From: CAVQMC01 sp963713505
Lineage (GTDB): Bacteria > Bacteroidota > Ignavibacteria > Ignavibacteriales > Ignavibacteriaceae
Assembly (NCBI GenBank): GCA_963713505.1
Contig: CAVQMC010000008.1
Location: 1-49,652, forward strand
Direction: 5' to 3'
Length of the DNA stretch: 49,652 nucleotides
The notes beneath the pieces were generated by a model. It was not told where the DNA came from and did not search any database. It saw only the letters and a program-made list of their open reading frames with translations. A program made the translations under genes and the position numbers. Shown piece by piece: positions 7,054 through 15,734 of the stretch; the first letter of the stretch is position 1; each line of letters begins with the position of its first letter.

Positions 7054-8427
7054 CTATTTATTTAATAAAATGATAAAAGCTTTGCTGCCTTTATCTCCCA
7101 CTGCAACTGCTGTGCTGTTTTTCATTTTAACACTTCGCCATATTATTGGACTTTGAGGATCATAAGGTAATCCTAACTGTTCCCAGCTTACACCGTTAAA
7201 ATGCCTTAATGTGTTTCTGTCTCCTGCAATTATATAATCGTTAGACCCATTTCCCCTGATTGAAGCTATAAAACCTCTGTAATATGTTCCGGGGTTTCCT
7301 CCTATATAATTCTCCGGCAGTGATCTTACATAATCCCAGCTATTATTCTTATACCTGAATAACAGATTACCGCCAGTGTAAACTGTATTATTTTCATCTA
7401 CCCATACTGCAGCAAGAATACCATATAGCTTACTGAATAACTCATTTTCAGTTATTATTTCAGAGTTTATCATTACATTGAACTGATTTGAGTTGCCTTT
7501 TAATAAGACTCCTTTTACTTCAGAAATATTAACACCTGAAGAATATATTTCTCCATTATTATTTCCATAAACATCTGTTAAATCAAGCTCAGTTCCGCTT
7601 TCAATGCTGCTCCAGCTGCTTCCATTGTAGTGAGCAATATTTCCGTTATTCCCTGCAACATATAAATCATTGCTGCTTGTTCCCCAGATTTTGTTTGTTC
7701 TTATATGCCAGTCAGGTATTTCTATTTCATTATATGAGTTGCCATCCCAATGAATCAGATAACCTATGCCGAACCATATATCACTTTCGCTAAATGCGTA
7801 AACCGCAGTCATAGGGGCGTAACCGTTCAGGTAAAGTATCCTTTTAATTTCCCATTCAGTTCCGTCCCAATGCGCAGCATTATATCTTCTTGTAAATCCT
7901 GTAGAATCATAATCATAAATCTCACCGACAGCCCAGATATTGTTCTCATCTACAATATCCACATCCCAAAGTATGCTGCCGTTTCCTGTAGTCGGGTCAC
8001 CAAGCTCGAAAGTTTGGTAGTTGAAATTGTGGCTTGTTGTGTCGAGAGTTTTTGCTTCAAATTTATTGCTTGTATCTGTCTGCTCCGTACCGGATGCTAT
8101 TGCAGTAAAATTATACGCTTTATTGGGCAAAAGTGAATCAACATATATAACTGTATCCTTTGTGTTAACATTGTTAAGCTCAAGAAGCCGCATATTATCA
8201 TTATTTAAATTTATATTAACAGGTGAGGTAAAGTTTTCAAGTTTTATATTTATCCACAGTTCAGTGCAAGATACGTTTTGTGTAGAAAGAGATACTTTTG
8301 CTTCGGGAGGTGTAGGTGGTATAACCGGCGGCTCGGTAGTGTTTTTGCAGAATTGAAATACAAAAACAAAAAAGATTATAAAAGTATTTATTAAATTTTT
8401 TTTCAATTTATTTCCCCAAAACTTCAT
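7054..8427 (-). CDS. Secreted lipoprotein with Fn3-like domain and Asp-box/propeller-like repeats
   Basis: 457 residues. The N-terminus has a basic stretch, a hydrophobic segment (NTFIIFFVFVFQF) and Cys at residue 27, as in a lipoprotein anchored to a membrane after signal peptidase II. A proline spacer (PPVIPPTPP) follows. Residues 40-130 look like a fibronectin-III-type domain ending in TSNKFEAKTLD. From about 150 on there are repeated units of the form DIWxxG...HWDG..W (NNIWAVG, SDIWFGIG, NDLYVAGNNGNIAHYNG, NDYIIAGDRNTLRHFNG), suggesting a beta-propeller of Asp-box/kelch style. Start ATG at 8427 is clear. Eleven bases separate it from the broken paralogue downstream. Such proteins are often mislabelled glucosyltransferase; I see no catalytic motif. 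Surface binding role is inference. Confidence 0.75.
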   Translation of the reverse strand: MKFWGNKLKKNLINTFIIFFVFVFQFCKNTTEPPVIPPTPPEAKVSLSTQNVSCTELWINIKLENFTSPVNINLNNDNMRLLELNNVNTKDTVIYVDSLLPNKAYNFTAIASGTEQTDTSNKFEAKTLDTTSHNFNYQTFELGDPTTGNGSILWDVDIVDENNIWAVGEIYDYDSTGFTRRYNAAHWDGTEWEIKRILYLNGYAPMTAVYAFSESDIWFGIGYLIHWDGNSYNEIEIPDWHIRTNKIWGTSSNDLYVAGNNGNIAHYNGSSWSSIESGTELDLTDVYGNNNGEIYSSGVNISEVKGVLLKGNSNQFNVMINSEIITENELFSKLYGILAAVWVDENNTVYTGGNLLFRYKNNSWDYVRSLPENYIGGNPGTYYRGFIASIRGNGSNDYIIAGDRNTLRHFNGVSWEQLGLPYDPQSPIIWRSVKMKNSTAVAVGDKGSKAFIILLNK

Positions 8428-8732
8428 AAATGGAGCTATTTTCTTTTAGAAAAATGATATTTTATTTAATTAATGTCAATATAATATCTGTTGTTACGGT
8501 ATGACAGTGTCAACCAAGTAACCTTTTAGCAAATAAAACTAATGGCTGCCGCGGTCTTACCGTGGCAGTAGGCAATATTTGCTTAAGAAATGTATTTTGC
8601 AATCATTCAAACATTAAAACCTGATTTGGAATATATCTTTCCAGCAAATTCTTATATAATTTTACCTTACTTAATTTGAAATAACCGCTCATTTTCTTAT
8701 AATCTATAAAGGACTTAAAAAAGAGGTTTTAA
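8428..8732. other. Intergenic region (305 bp) between divergent lipoprotein and mscS genes
   Basis: No gene seen on either strand. It must contain divergent start signals for the minus-strand lipoprotein and plus-strand mscS. The only recognisable structure is the hairpin at 8546-8568. Just before mscS, AAAAAAGAGGTTTTAA supplies a ribosome-binding site. Confidence 0.7.
8546..8568. repeat. Hairpin related to the one after hemB
   Basis: CTGCCGCGG (8546-8554), loop TCTTA, CCGTGGCAG (8560-8568): a 9-bp stem with one G-T pair. Aligned to 5567-5593, the outer TGGCTGCC and TGGCAGT blocks are identical and the loop shares CTT. There is no T-run on the plus strand, so it is not a convincing terminator. 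The two hairpins flank the duplicated lipoprotein genes, which makes them look like copies of a small dispersed palindrome. Confidence 0.5.
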
Positions 8733-9611
8733 ATGAAATTTGTAACGGGAATATTCCACGATGTTAAAAACTTTTTAAATGTTCCTGTTTTTACAATTGG
8801 AAATACGGAATTAACATTATGGACTATTGTTTATTTTTTACTTCTTCTCTTTTTACTCTTTTATTTAACCGCAAAACTTAAAAAATGGATTGTCTATAAA
8901 GTTTTAGAAAAAAGCACTATTGAACTTGGTGTTCGTATTGCCGTTGGAACAATTATAAGATATGTAGTTCTTGTGCTGGGATTTATAATTGTTATGCAGA
9001 CTGTAGGAATAAATCTCAATTCAATTACAATTTTAGCCGGCGCTCTCGGCGTAGGCATTGGATTTGGTTTACAGAATGTTACAAACAATTTTGTAAGCGG
9101 TATAATTATTTTATTTGAAAGACCGATAAAAGTCGGCGACAGAATTCAGGTTGGTGATGTTTACGGCGATGTTGTAAGTATTTCCATGAGATCAACAACT
9201 ATTGTAACAAATGATAATATAAATATTATTGTTCCAAACTCCGAGTTTATTTCTTCCAAAGTTACAAACTGGAGTTATACCGATAGAAACGTAAGATTGA
9301 ATATTCCCGTCGGCGTTTCATATAATGAAGATCCCGATAGAATAAAAGATATACTTATTGAGATTGCACAAAGTAATAAGGCTATACTTGAACAGCCTAA
9401 ACCGGATGTTATGTTTGTTTCTTTCGGTGATAGTTCGCTTAATTTTAATTTAAGAGTTTGGTCAAGCAGGTATATAAATCAGCCCGGAGTTTTAAGAAGC
9501 GAATTGTACTTTGAAATATTTAGAAAGTTTAAACAGGAAGGAATTGAAATTCCTTTCCCGCAGAGAGATCTTCATATAAAAAACACGGATTTCAAAATTC
9601 AAACCTCTTAA
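8733..9611 (+). CDS. mscS: Small-conductance mechanosensitive channel (MscS family)
   Basis: Inner-membrane channel that opens on membrane tension and releases solutes during osmotic downshock. The 292 residues show three N-terminal hydrophobic segments (about 22-45, 68-90, 92-112), then the pore-lining helix and loop GALGVGIGFGLQNVTNNF and the beta-domain signature ERPIKVGDRIQVGD (near residues 128-142). The cytoplasmic part ends with IPFPQRDLHIKN, a common MscS C-terminus. Length is normal. A good RBS (AAAGAGG) precedes the ATG. It stands 68 bases ahead of the LapA-like gene and may be transcribed with it. Confidence 0.95.
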   Translation: MKFVTGIFHDVKNFLNVPVFTIGNTELTLWTIVYFLLLLFLLFYLTAKLKKWIVYKVLEKSTIELGVRIAVGTIIRYVVLVLGFIIVMQTVGINLNSITILAGALGVGIGFGLQNVTNNFVSGIIILFERPIKVGDRIQVGDVYGDVVSISMRSTTIVTNDNINIIVPNSEFISSKVTNWSYTDRNVRLNIPVGVSYNEDPDRIKDILIEIAQSNKAILEQPKPDVMFVSFGDSSLNFNLRVWSSRYINQPGVLRSELYFEIFRKFKQEGIEIPFPQRDLHIKNTDFKIQTS

Positions 9612-9679
9612 AGGAAAGATTTTTCGGTTTATTTATGAAACTTAAGTTAAATTAGAATTATTAAAATTGAGGTTTAAAA

Positions 9680-9979
9680 ATGAAATTTAAAGTTCTTTTA
9701 TTCATGATATTAATTATTCTGTTTACGATTATTGTCTCTCAGAATTCTGAACCGGTAAATTTAAGTCTGCTTTTCTGGGGCCCGTACAGAGTATCTGCTA
9801 TAATACTAATAGGAATATCAGGTTTCTTTGGATTAGTACTCGGATTTATTTTATCCAGTATTTTTGAATCGAGCAACAGGAAAAAAGCTGAACTTAAAAG
9901 ATTGCAGAAAGAAGAAAAAAAGAGAAAAGAAGAAGAATTGGCTAAAGCCAAAATTGATAATCAGGGTGAAAATCAATAA
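9680..9979 (+). CDS. LapA-domain (DUF1049) small inner-membrane protein
   Basis: 99 residues with two membrane segments (about 4-22 and 40-64) separated by SQNSEPVNLSLLFWGPYRVS, the pattern of the LapA/DUF1049 family: the NxxPVxLSLLFW connector is characteristic. The C-terminal third is a charged, lysine/glutamate-rich coiled coil facing the cytoplasm. LapA in E. coli works with LapB to control LPS synthesis via FtsH; no lapB is adjacent here, so the role is not proven. An AGGTTT RBS precedes the ATG. Confidence 0.8.
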   Translation: MKFKVLLFMILIILFTIIVSQNSEPVNLSLLFWGPYRVSAIILIGISGFFGLVLGFILSSIFESSNRKKAELKRLQKEEKKRKEEELAKAKIDNQGENQ

Positions 9980-10119
9980 AAAAATTAAAAAACTGGTTTT
10001 TTACAAAAAATTAGTTTGTGTTTAAGCTAAAAAGCCGCTTTTTAATATTAATTTATAGTCAGGTATTTCCGTATTTCCTTGCTTATTCAATAAAATAGTA
10101 GTAATTTAAGTAATCGTTT

Positions 10120-10145
10120 TCGCCCTTTTAAGGGCGATTTTTATT
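10120..10145 (+). promoter_or_regulatory. Terminator-like hairpin immediately upstream of rimP (possible attenuator)
   Basis: TCGCCCTT (10120-10127) pairs with AAGGGCGA (10130-10137), tip bases unpaired, followed by TTTTTATTT and then the rimP ATG at 10149, leaving no room for a normal ribosome-binding site. It has the form of an intrinsic terminator. It may end the upstream unit or act as a leader that controls the rimP-nusA-infB operon. Confidence 0.6.
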
Positions 10146-10148
10146 TGT

Positions 10149-10604
10149 ATGAACTTTAAAGAACAAAAAATTAAAGATACTGCCAAAGAAATTGTCGAAA
10201 AAAATAACTTTTTTTTGATCGACTTAAATTTTAGAGGCAACCCCAAACAGAGGGTAATTGAAATATTTATCGACGGAGAAAAAAATATTTCCGCTGAAGA
10301 TTGTGCTATGGTTAGCAGGGAAATCAATAAAAAAATTGAAGAAGAAAACCTGCTTGAATCTTCTTACAGGCTGGATGTTTCTTCTCCCGGTGTCGACAGA
10401 CCGCTAATTTATCTAAAGCAATTTCCAAAACACGTAAACAGAAATATGGAGATTATTTTCGAGCAGGAAGATCAAACAAAAAAGATAAAAGCAAAATTGT
10501 TAAATGTTGAAGATGAAAATTTGGTCTTTCAGCATAATAATAATGAAATAATTATAAACTTTAATAAAATTCAAAAAGCTAAGGTATTAGTTAGTTTTTC
10601 TTAA
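10149..10604 (+). CDS. rimP: Ribosome maturation factor RimP
   Basis: Cytoplasmic protein needed for late 30S subunit assembly. The 151 residues show the N-terminal alpha/beta domain (FFLIDLNFRGNPKQRVIEIFIDG, SAEDCAMVSREINKKIEE), the hinge signature YRLDVSSPGVDRPL (about residues 76-90) and a C-terminal SH3-like beta domain. It stands 16 bases ahead of nusA, the standard rimP-nusA-infB order. A terminator-like hairpin directly precedes the start codon, so initiation may be regulated or occur on a nearly leaderless message. Confidence 0.95.
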   Translation: MNFKEQKIKDTAKEIVEKNNFFLIDLNFRGNPKQRVIEIFIDGEKNISAEDCAMVSREINKKIEEENLLESSYRLDVSSPGVDRPLIYLKQFPKHVNRNMEIIFEQEDQTKKIKAKLLNVEDENLVFQHNNNEIIINFNKIQKAKVLVSFS

Positions 10605-10620
10605 CGGAGGAAACAAAGAA

Positions 10621-11869
10621 ATGAATTTCGATATTGTCGAATCCTTTGCCCAGATGGTAAGGGAGAAAGGTATTGATAAAGACGTACTTGCCGGAATTTT
10701 AGAAGAAATATTCGGTATTCTTGTAAAAAAGAAATATGGCGAAGAAGCAAAGTTTGATGTTGTTGTAAATATGGACAGAGGTGATATTGAAATTTTCCTC
10801 GAAAGAGAAATTGTCGATACAGTTGAAGACCCGAATACACAAATAAGTATTGAGGATGTAAATAAAAAAGGCAACGAAGAAGAACTTGAAGTCGGTGAAG
10901 ACTTCGTTGAAAAAATTGAACTAGCTTCTTTGGGAAGAAGACTTAATAACCTTAGCAAAACAAAGCCTTAACCAAAAAATTAGAGAAATAGAAAAAGACA
11001 TCGTCTATAATGAATACAAGGAACTTCTTGGCGAAATAGTTGTCGGAGATATATACCAGATTAGAAAAAATGATATTCTTGTAAATCATAATAAAAACGA
11101 ATTGCTTTTACCGCGCTCGGAACAAATTCCTTATGAAAGATATAAAAAAGGCGATACCGTTCGTGCAATTGTAAAAGAAGTACGCAAAGGCAACAGCGGA
11201 CCTTTAATAATTATTTCCAGAGCAGATAATCTTTTCTTAAGAAGATTATTCGAAATTGAAATTCCTGAAATTTATGATGGAATAATTGATATAATGGCAA
11301 TTGCGAGAGAACCTGGCGAAAGAGCAAAAGTTGCGGTTCAATCCCAGGATACCAGAATTGATGCAGTCGGTGCGTGCGTTGGAATGAAAGGCGTTAGGAT
11401 TCATGCAATTGTAAGAGAATTAAATAACGAAAACATTGATGTTATTAGTTATTCTGAAGATCCTTTAACATTTATTCAAAAATCTTTGGCTCCTGCAAAA
11501 TTAAAGAAAATTGAAGTTGATGAAACTGAGATGAAAGCAGTTGTAACTGCTGACAGTGACCAGGTTTCTTTGATTGTCGGAAGAAACGGTGTAAATATAA
11601 GATTAGCAATGAAGTTAACCGGCTACGAAATCGAAATTCTAAGAGAAGAAAAACCATATGAAGAATATGAAGATGATATTGAATTAATAGATCTTAAAGA
11701 AGAACTTGGCGCTGACATTTATGATTTATTAATAAATAACAGATATGACACAGCTCTAGAAGTTTTAACTGCTGGTCCTGAAAAATTAAAAGAAATAGAA
11801 GGATTAGAAGAAGAAAAAATAGAAGAAATTTTAGAGATTATTAAATCACAGTTTGAAGAAGAGGAATAG
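10621..11869 (+). CDS. nusA: Transcription termination/antitermination factor NusA (one frameshift in the sequence)
   Basis: RNA-polymerase-associated factor acting in pausing, termination and antitermination. The first frame gives the N-terminal domain (MNFDIVESFAQMVREKGIDK) and stops at 10971; the second resumes in a shifted frame. Removing one A at 10945-10946 joins them as GRRLITLAKQSLNQKIREIE, the expected helix. The corrected length is 415 residues. After it come the S1 domain, KH domains (VGACVGMKGVRIHAIVREL and VSLIVGRNGVNIRLAMKL) and a short acidic C-terminus with a helix-hairpin-helix-like segment. Since NusA is essential, the frameshift is most likely an error in the sequence. The stop is followed within 20 bases by infB. 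Confidence 0.95.
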
Positions 11870-11889
11870 TAATAACTAGGTAATTGCTT

Positions 11890-14523
11890 ATGTCGGAAAC
11901 CAAACCCAAAAAATTAAGAGTTTATAAATTAGCTTCGGAGTATAATTTATCTGCAGAAAACCTGATGGAATTTCTGAAGAAAAAAGGATATGAAGTAAAA
12001 TCTCATATGTCCATGCTTAACGAAGAAATGATCAATGAGATAAATGATCATTTTAAAAAAGATATTGAAAAAGCAGAAAAACATTATAAGAAAGTTGCTG
12101 AATTTAATAAGAAACGTGAAGAAAAAGCGGAAAAAGAATCTAAAGAAGAAGCTAAGCTAAAAGAAGATAAAGCCGAAGAAGAAAAGATAGAAGCTGCGAG
12201 AGAAGAAGAAGCAAAAGAAGTTCCTGTTGAAGAAAAGGAAGAATCGGTTGAAGCGAAGAAGGAAGACGAAAAAGAAATGCCTCCGGCAGAAGAAATTATC
12301 GAAGAAGAAATAAAAGATTCTGTTAAAGAAGAAGCCGAAGAAAAAGAAGAAGGAAAAACTTTTGTAGCTCCAAAAGATGTTGAAGCAAATAAAAGAAAAG
12401 GTTTAAAAGTTGTCGGTAAAATAGATCTTGATGAAGGTAAAAAGAAAAATGTAAAAGTTAAAGATTCCGAAAAAGCTAAAAAAGAAACAGAGAAAAAAGA
12501 AGAAGGAAAAACAGCCGAGGCTCCAAAGAAAAGGAAAAAACCTAAAGCTAAAAAGAAAACCCAGGAAACAGATGAACTGCCGCAGGCTAAAAAGAAAAAA
12601 CGAGTTAAGAAATTTGAAATAGATCAAAAAGAAGTTGAAGAAGCGATAAGAAAAACTCTTCTTAGTATGGACGATACTTCTCCTTCAGGAAGAGCAAGCT
12701 TCAGGAAGAAAAAAAGAAAAGAGCGTGAAGCTGAAGAAGAGCGTAAACAGGAAGAAAAATCCAAAGAACAGAAAAAAATTCCTGTTAATGAATTTATGTC
12801 CGTAAACGAACTAGCAAATTTAATGAGCGTTCCCGTAAGTGATGTTATTTCCAAATGTATCGGATTGGGCTTAATGGTATCTATAAATCAAAGACTCGAT
12901 CTTGAAACTATTACTCTTGTTGCAGATGAATTTGGATTTGAAGTTGAGGTTCAGGAAGAATATACTTCCGAAGCTTTGGAAGATATACCTGATGAGCCCG
13001 ACACACTTGAATCAAGATCACCTGTAGTTACAATTATGGGTCATGTTGATCATGGTAAAACTTCTTTGCTGGATTATATAAGAAGAACAAATGTTGTTGC
13101 AGGTGAATCCGGCGGAATTACTCAGCATATTGGTGCATATAAAGTGGATGTAGGCGATAATAAATTTATCACTTTCTTAGATACTCCCGGTCACGAAGCA
13201 TTTACCGCAATGAGAGCAAGAGGTGCTCAGTTAACTGATATTGTAGTTCTTGTGGTTGCTGCTGACGATGCCGTTATGCCTCAAACAGTTGAAGCAATAA
13301 ATCACGCTCAAGCCGCTGAAGTCCCCATTGTAATTGCTATAAATAAAATTGATAAGCCAGGTGCTAATTCCGAAAAAATAAAACAGCAGTTAGCCGATAG
13401 AAATATTCTTGTTGAAGAATGGGGCGGAAAATACCAATGTGTTGAAATATCTGCAAAGTCAGGTAAAAATGTTGATAACCTTTTGGAAACTATTTTGCTG
13501 GAAGCTGAAATTTTGGACCTTAAAGCAAATCCGGATAGAGAAGCCCGAGGAGTTGTAGTCGAATCAGAATTGGATAAGGGCAGAGGTATTACCGGAACTA
13601 TTTTAGTTCAAAAAGGAACTTTAAGAGTCGGCGATCCTTTTGTTGCCGGAATATATCAAGGCAAAGTTAGGGCAATGTTTGATGAAAGAGGAAATAAAGT
13701 TGAAGATGCTCCTCCTTCTACTCCTGTGCTTGTATTAGGATTTGAAGGTGCACCGCAGGCTGGCGATACTTTTGTTGTTGTCGAATCCGAAAGAGTTGCC
13801 AGGGAAATTGGTCTGAAAAGACAACAGCTTAAACGCGAGCAGGATCAGAAACAAGTTCATCATATTACACTCGATGAAATTGCAAAACAAATTAGCGTCG
13901 GCGGAGTTAAAGAACTTCCGTTAATTGTTAAAGGTGATGTTGACGGTTCTGTGGAAGCATTATCCGATTCTTTAATGAAACTCTCGAATGAGGAAGTTGT
14001 GGTTAGAGTTATCCATAAAGGAGTAGGTGGTATTTCCGAAAGTGACGTCCTTTTAGCTGATGCTTCCGATGCAATTATTATAGGTTTCCACGTAAGACCG
14101 AATTTAAATGCGCGTAAACTTGCTGAAAATGAAAACGTAGATATCAGACTTTACAATGTTATTTATGATGCGATAAACGAAGTTAAATCTGCGCTTGAAG
14201 GTTTGCTTTCCCCGGTAATTTCGGAAGAAGTTATTGCTACTTTAGAAGTTCGTGATACATTTAAAGTTCCGAAATTCGGAACAGTTGCCGGCTGTTACGT
14301 TCTTGAAGGAAAATTAAATAGAAATAATAAAGTCCGTTTGATAAGAGACGGTATTGTTATTTTCGACGGCGAAATAGGTACATTAAAAAGATTTAAAGAT
14401 GACGTTAGGGAAGTTGATGCCGGATATGAATGCGGATTAAATATTTCCAACTTTAACGATATTAAAGTCGGCGATATTTTAGAAGGCTATAAAATAGTCG
14501 AAACTAAAAAGAAACTTTCTTAA
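11890..14523 (+). CDS. infB: Translation initiation factor IF-2
   Basis: GTPase that brings initiator tRNA to the 30S subunit and promotes subunit joining. I chose ATG 11890 over an in-frame TTG at 11884 because AGG at 11878-11880 is then well spaced. Residues 1-60 form the N-terminal IF2 helical domain; about 60-260 are a long Lys/Glu-rich linker; a second IF2_N domain follows near 305. The G domain has GHVDHGKTSLLDYI (near 382), DTPGHEAF (near 433) and NKID (near 486), then IF2 domains II, III and IV ending in GDILEGYKIVETKKK. At 877 residues it is of normal length for Bacteroidota-type IF-2. The linker is highly A-rich at DNA level. Confidence 0.97.
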   Translation: MSETKPKKLRVYKLASEYNLSAENLMEFLKKKGYEVKSHMSMLNEEMINEINDHFKKDIEKAEKHYKKVAEFNKKREEKAEKESKEEAKLKEDKAEEEKIEAAREEEAKEVPVEEKEESVEAKKEDEKEMPPAEEIIEEEIKDSVKEEAEEKEEGKTFVAPKDVEANKRKGLKVVGKIDLDEGKKKNVKVKDSEKAKKETEKKEEGKTAEAPKKRKKPKAKKKTQETDELPQAKKKKRVKKFEIDQKEVEEAIRKTLLSMDDTSPSGRASFRKKKRKEREAEEERKQEEKSKEQKKIPVNEFMSVNELANLMSVPVSDVISKCIGLGLMVSINQRLDLETITLVADEFGFEVEVQEEYTSEALEDIPDEPDTLESRSPVVTIMGHVDHGKTSLLDYIRRTNVVAGESGGITQHIGAYKVDVGDNKFITFLDTPGHEAFTAMRARGAQLTDIVVLVVAADDAVMPQTVEAINHAQAAEVPIVIAINKIDKPGANSEKIKQQLADRNILVEEWGGKYQCVEISAKSGKNVDNLLETILLEAEILDLKANPDREARGVVVESELDKGRGITGTILVQKGTLRVGDPFVAGIYQGKVRAMFDERGNKVEDAPPSTPVLVLGFEGAPQAGDTFVVVESERVAREIGLKRQQLKREQDQKQVHHITLDEIAKQISVGGVKELPLIVKGDVDGSVEALSDSLMKLSNEEVVVRVIHKGVGGISESDVLLADASDAIIIGFHVRPNLNARKLAENENVDIRLYNVIYDAINEVKSALEGLLSPVISEEVIATLEVRDTFKVPKFGTVAGCYVLEGKLNRNNKVRLIRDGIVIFDGEIGTLKRFKDDVREVDAGYECGLNISNFNDIKVGDILEGYKIVETKKKLS

Positions 14524-14585
14524 TTAATATTCTGTTAAGCACTAGTTATAAATTTGTTCCCGATGCTTAATGTGGAGTTTATATT

Positions 14586-14945
14586 ATGTCCCGTAGAACT
14601 GACAGAGTTGAAAACCTGATTAAAGAAGAAATTAGTTTAATCTTTTTACATAAACTGCATGATCCGGAATATGGTTTTTTAACAATAACCAGAGTTAAGG
14701 TTAGTGCAGATCTTAAAATTGCAAAAATTTATATTTCAATTTTAGAAAAGGATAAAAGAGAAGAAATTCTTAAGAAAGTTGTTGATAAAACTAAATTTAT
14801 ACGTTCCGAACTTGCCTCCCGTATAAGAATTAAATTTGTACCGGAACTAAAGTTCTTCCTGGATGACACTTTAGATTATGTAGAAAAGATTGATAGTTTA
14901 ATTAAGAAGATACACGAACAGGATGCTGACAAAGGACACGAGTGA
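14586..14945 (+). CDS. rbfA: Ribosome-binding factor A
   Basis: KH-like 30S maturation factor binding helix 1 of 16S rRNA. The 119 residues start RRTDRVENLIKEEISLIF and include DPEYGFLTITRVKVSADLKIAKIYIS and RIRIKFVPELKFFLDDTLDY, which are the family hallmarks. Start ATG has GGAG eleven bases ahead. Its last 23 bases overlap truB in another frame, suggesting translational coupling. Typical infB-rbfA-truB order. Confidence 0.95.
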   Translation: MSRRTDRVENLIKEEISLIFLHKLHDPEYGFLTITRVKVSADLKIAKIYISILEKDKREEILKKVVDKTKFIRSELASRIRIKFVPELKFFLDDTLDYVEKIDSLIKKIHEQDADKGHE

Positions 14946-15633
14946 TTTTTCAAATATTGATTTTATTTCCGGCGAAGTAATTCTTATCGATAAGCCTGCC
15001 GAATGGTCATCTTTTAAAGTTGTTCATAAAATCAGAAAAACTGTTGGTGTTAAAAAAGTTGGTCATGCAGGCACTTTAGATCCTCTTGCAACCGGACTTT
15101 TAATTTTATGCACAGGCAAAAAAACTAAAGAAATTTATAAATATCAGGATCTGAATAAAACTTATACCGGTACAATTACTCTTGGTAAAAGATCAGCCTC
15201 AATGGATTTAGGTTCTGAAATAATCGCGGAGAAACCAGTTGTTGGAATTGATGAAAATAAAATATTAGAAATCCGGGATAGTTTTTTAGGGAAAGTCTCT
15301 CAAGTTCCTCCAATGTATTCAGCTTTAAAAGTTGATGGAAAAAGACTTTACGATTTGGCAAGAAAAGGCAAAACGGTAAAGCGTGAACCTAGAGAAGTGA
15401 ATATTGAAGAATTTAAGATTGAAGAGATTAATTTACCAGATATAAAATTTAAAATTGTTTGTTCCAAAGGGACTTATATTAGAGTAATTGCCGATGATTT
15501 CGGTAATAAATTAGGCTGCGGAGCCTTGTTAAGTTCGCTTAGAAGAACAAAAATTGGAGATTATTCGGTAGAAAATGCATTTATTGTTGAAGAATTTATG
15601 TCTCGATTTAATGAAATCACACGAATTTCATAA
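14923..15633 (+). CDS. truB: tRNA pseudouridine-55 synthase
   Basis: Makes pseudouridine 55 in the T-loop of tRNAs. The 236 residues contain GEVILIDKPAEWSSFKVVHKI, KVGHAGTLDPLATGLL with the catalytic Asp (near residue 53), and YSALKVDGKRLYDLARKGK. The C-terminus SKGTYIRVIADDFGNKLGCGALLSSLRRTKIGDY is split here only for description; all parts are conserved. The ATG at 14923 lies inside the end of rbfA, and no later in-frame start would keep the conserved front. A 100-base gap then leads to ribF. Confidence 0.96.
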   Translation: MLTKDTSDFSNIDFISGEVILIDKPAEWSSFKVVHKIRKTVGVKKVGHAGTLDPLATGLLILCTGKKTKEIYKYQDLNKTYTGTITLGKRSASMDLGSEIIAEKPVVGIDENKILEIRDSFLGKVSQVPPMYSALKVDGKRLYDLARKGKTVKREPREVNIEEFKIEEINLPDIKFKIVCSKGTYIRVIADDFGNKLGCGALLSSLRRTKIGDYSVENAFIVEEFMSRFNEITRIS

Positions 15634-15734
15634 TGTTTATAATATATTTAATTACAATATGTTACAGAGTTTAAATTAGATTTTCAGTTAAAAAAAAATT
15701 ATATTTATAGGCTTTTGTTTTTAAAAAGTGAATT

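Noticed and set aside
6167..7073. Plus-strand open frames across the lipoprotein copy
   Set aside because: They are antisense shadows of the minus-strand gene, which shows clear similarity to its neighbour.
11884..11889. TTG start for infB
   Set aside because: ATG six bases downstream is better spaced from the AGG element and is a stronger start codon.
14535..14570. TTAAGCA / TGCTTAA inverted repeat before rbfA
   Set aside because: Seven weak pairs over a 22-base loop and no T-run; in AT-rich DNA this is close to chance.
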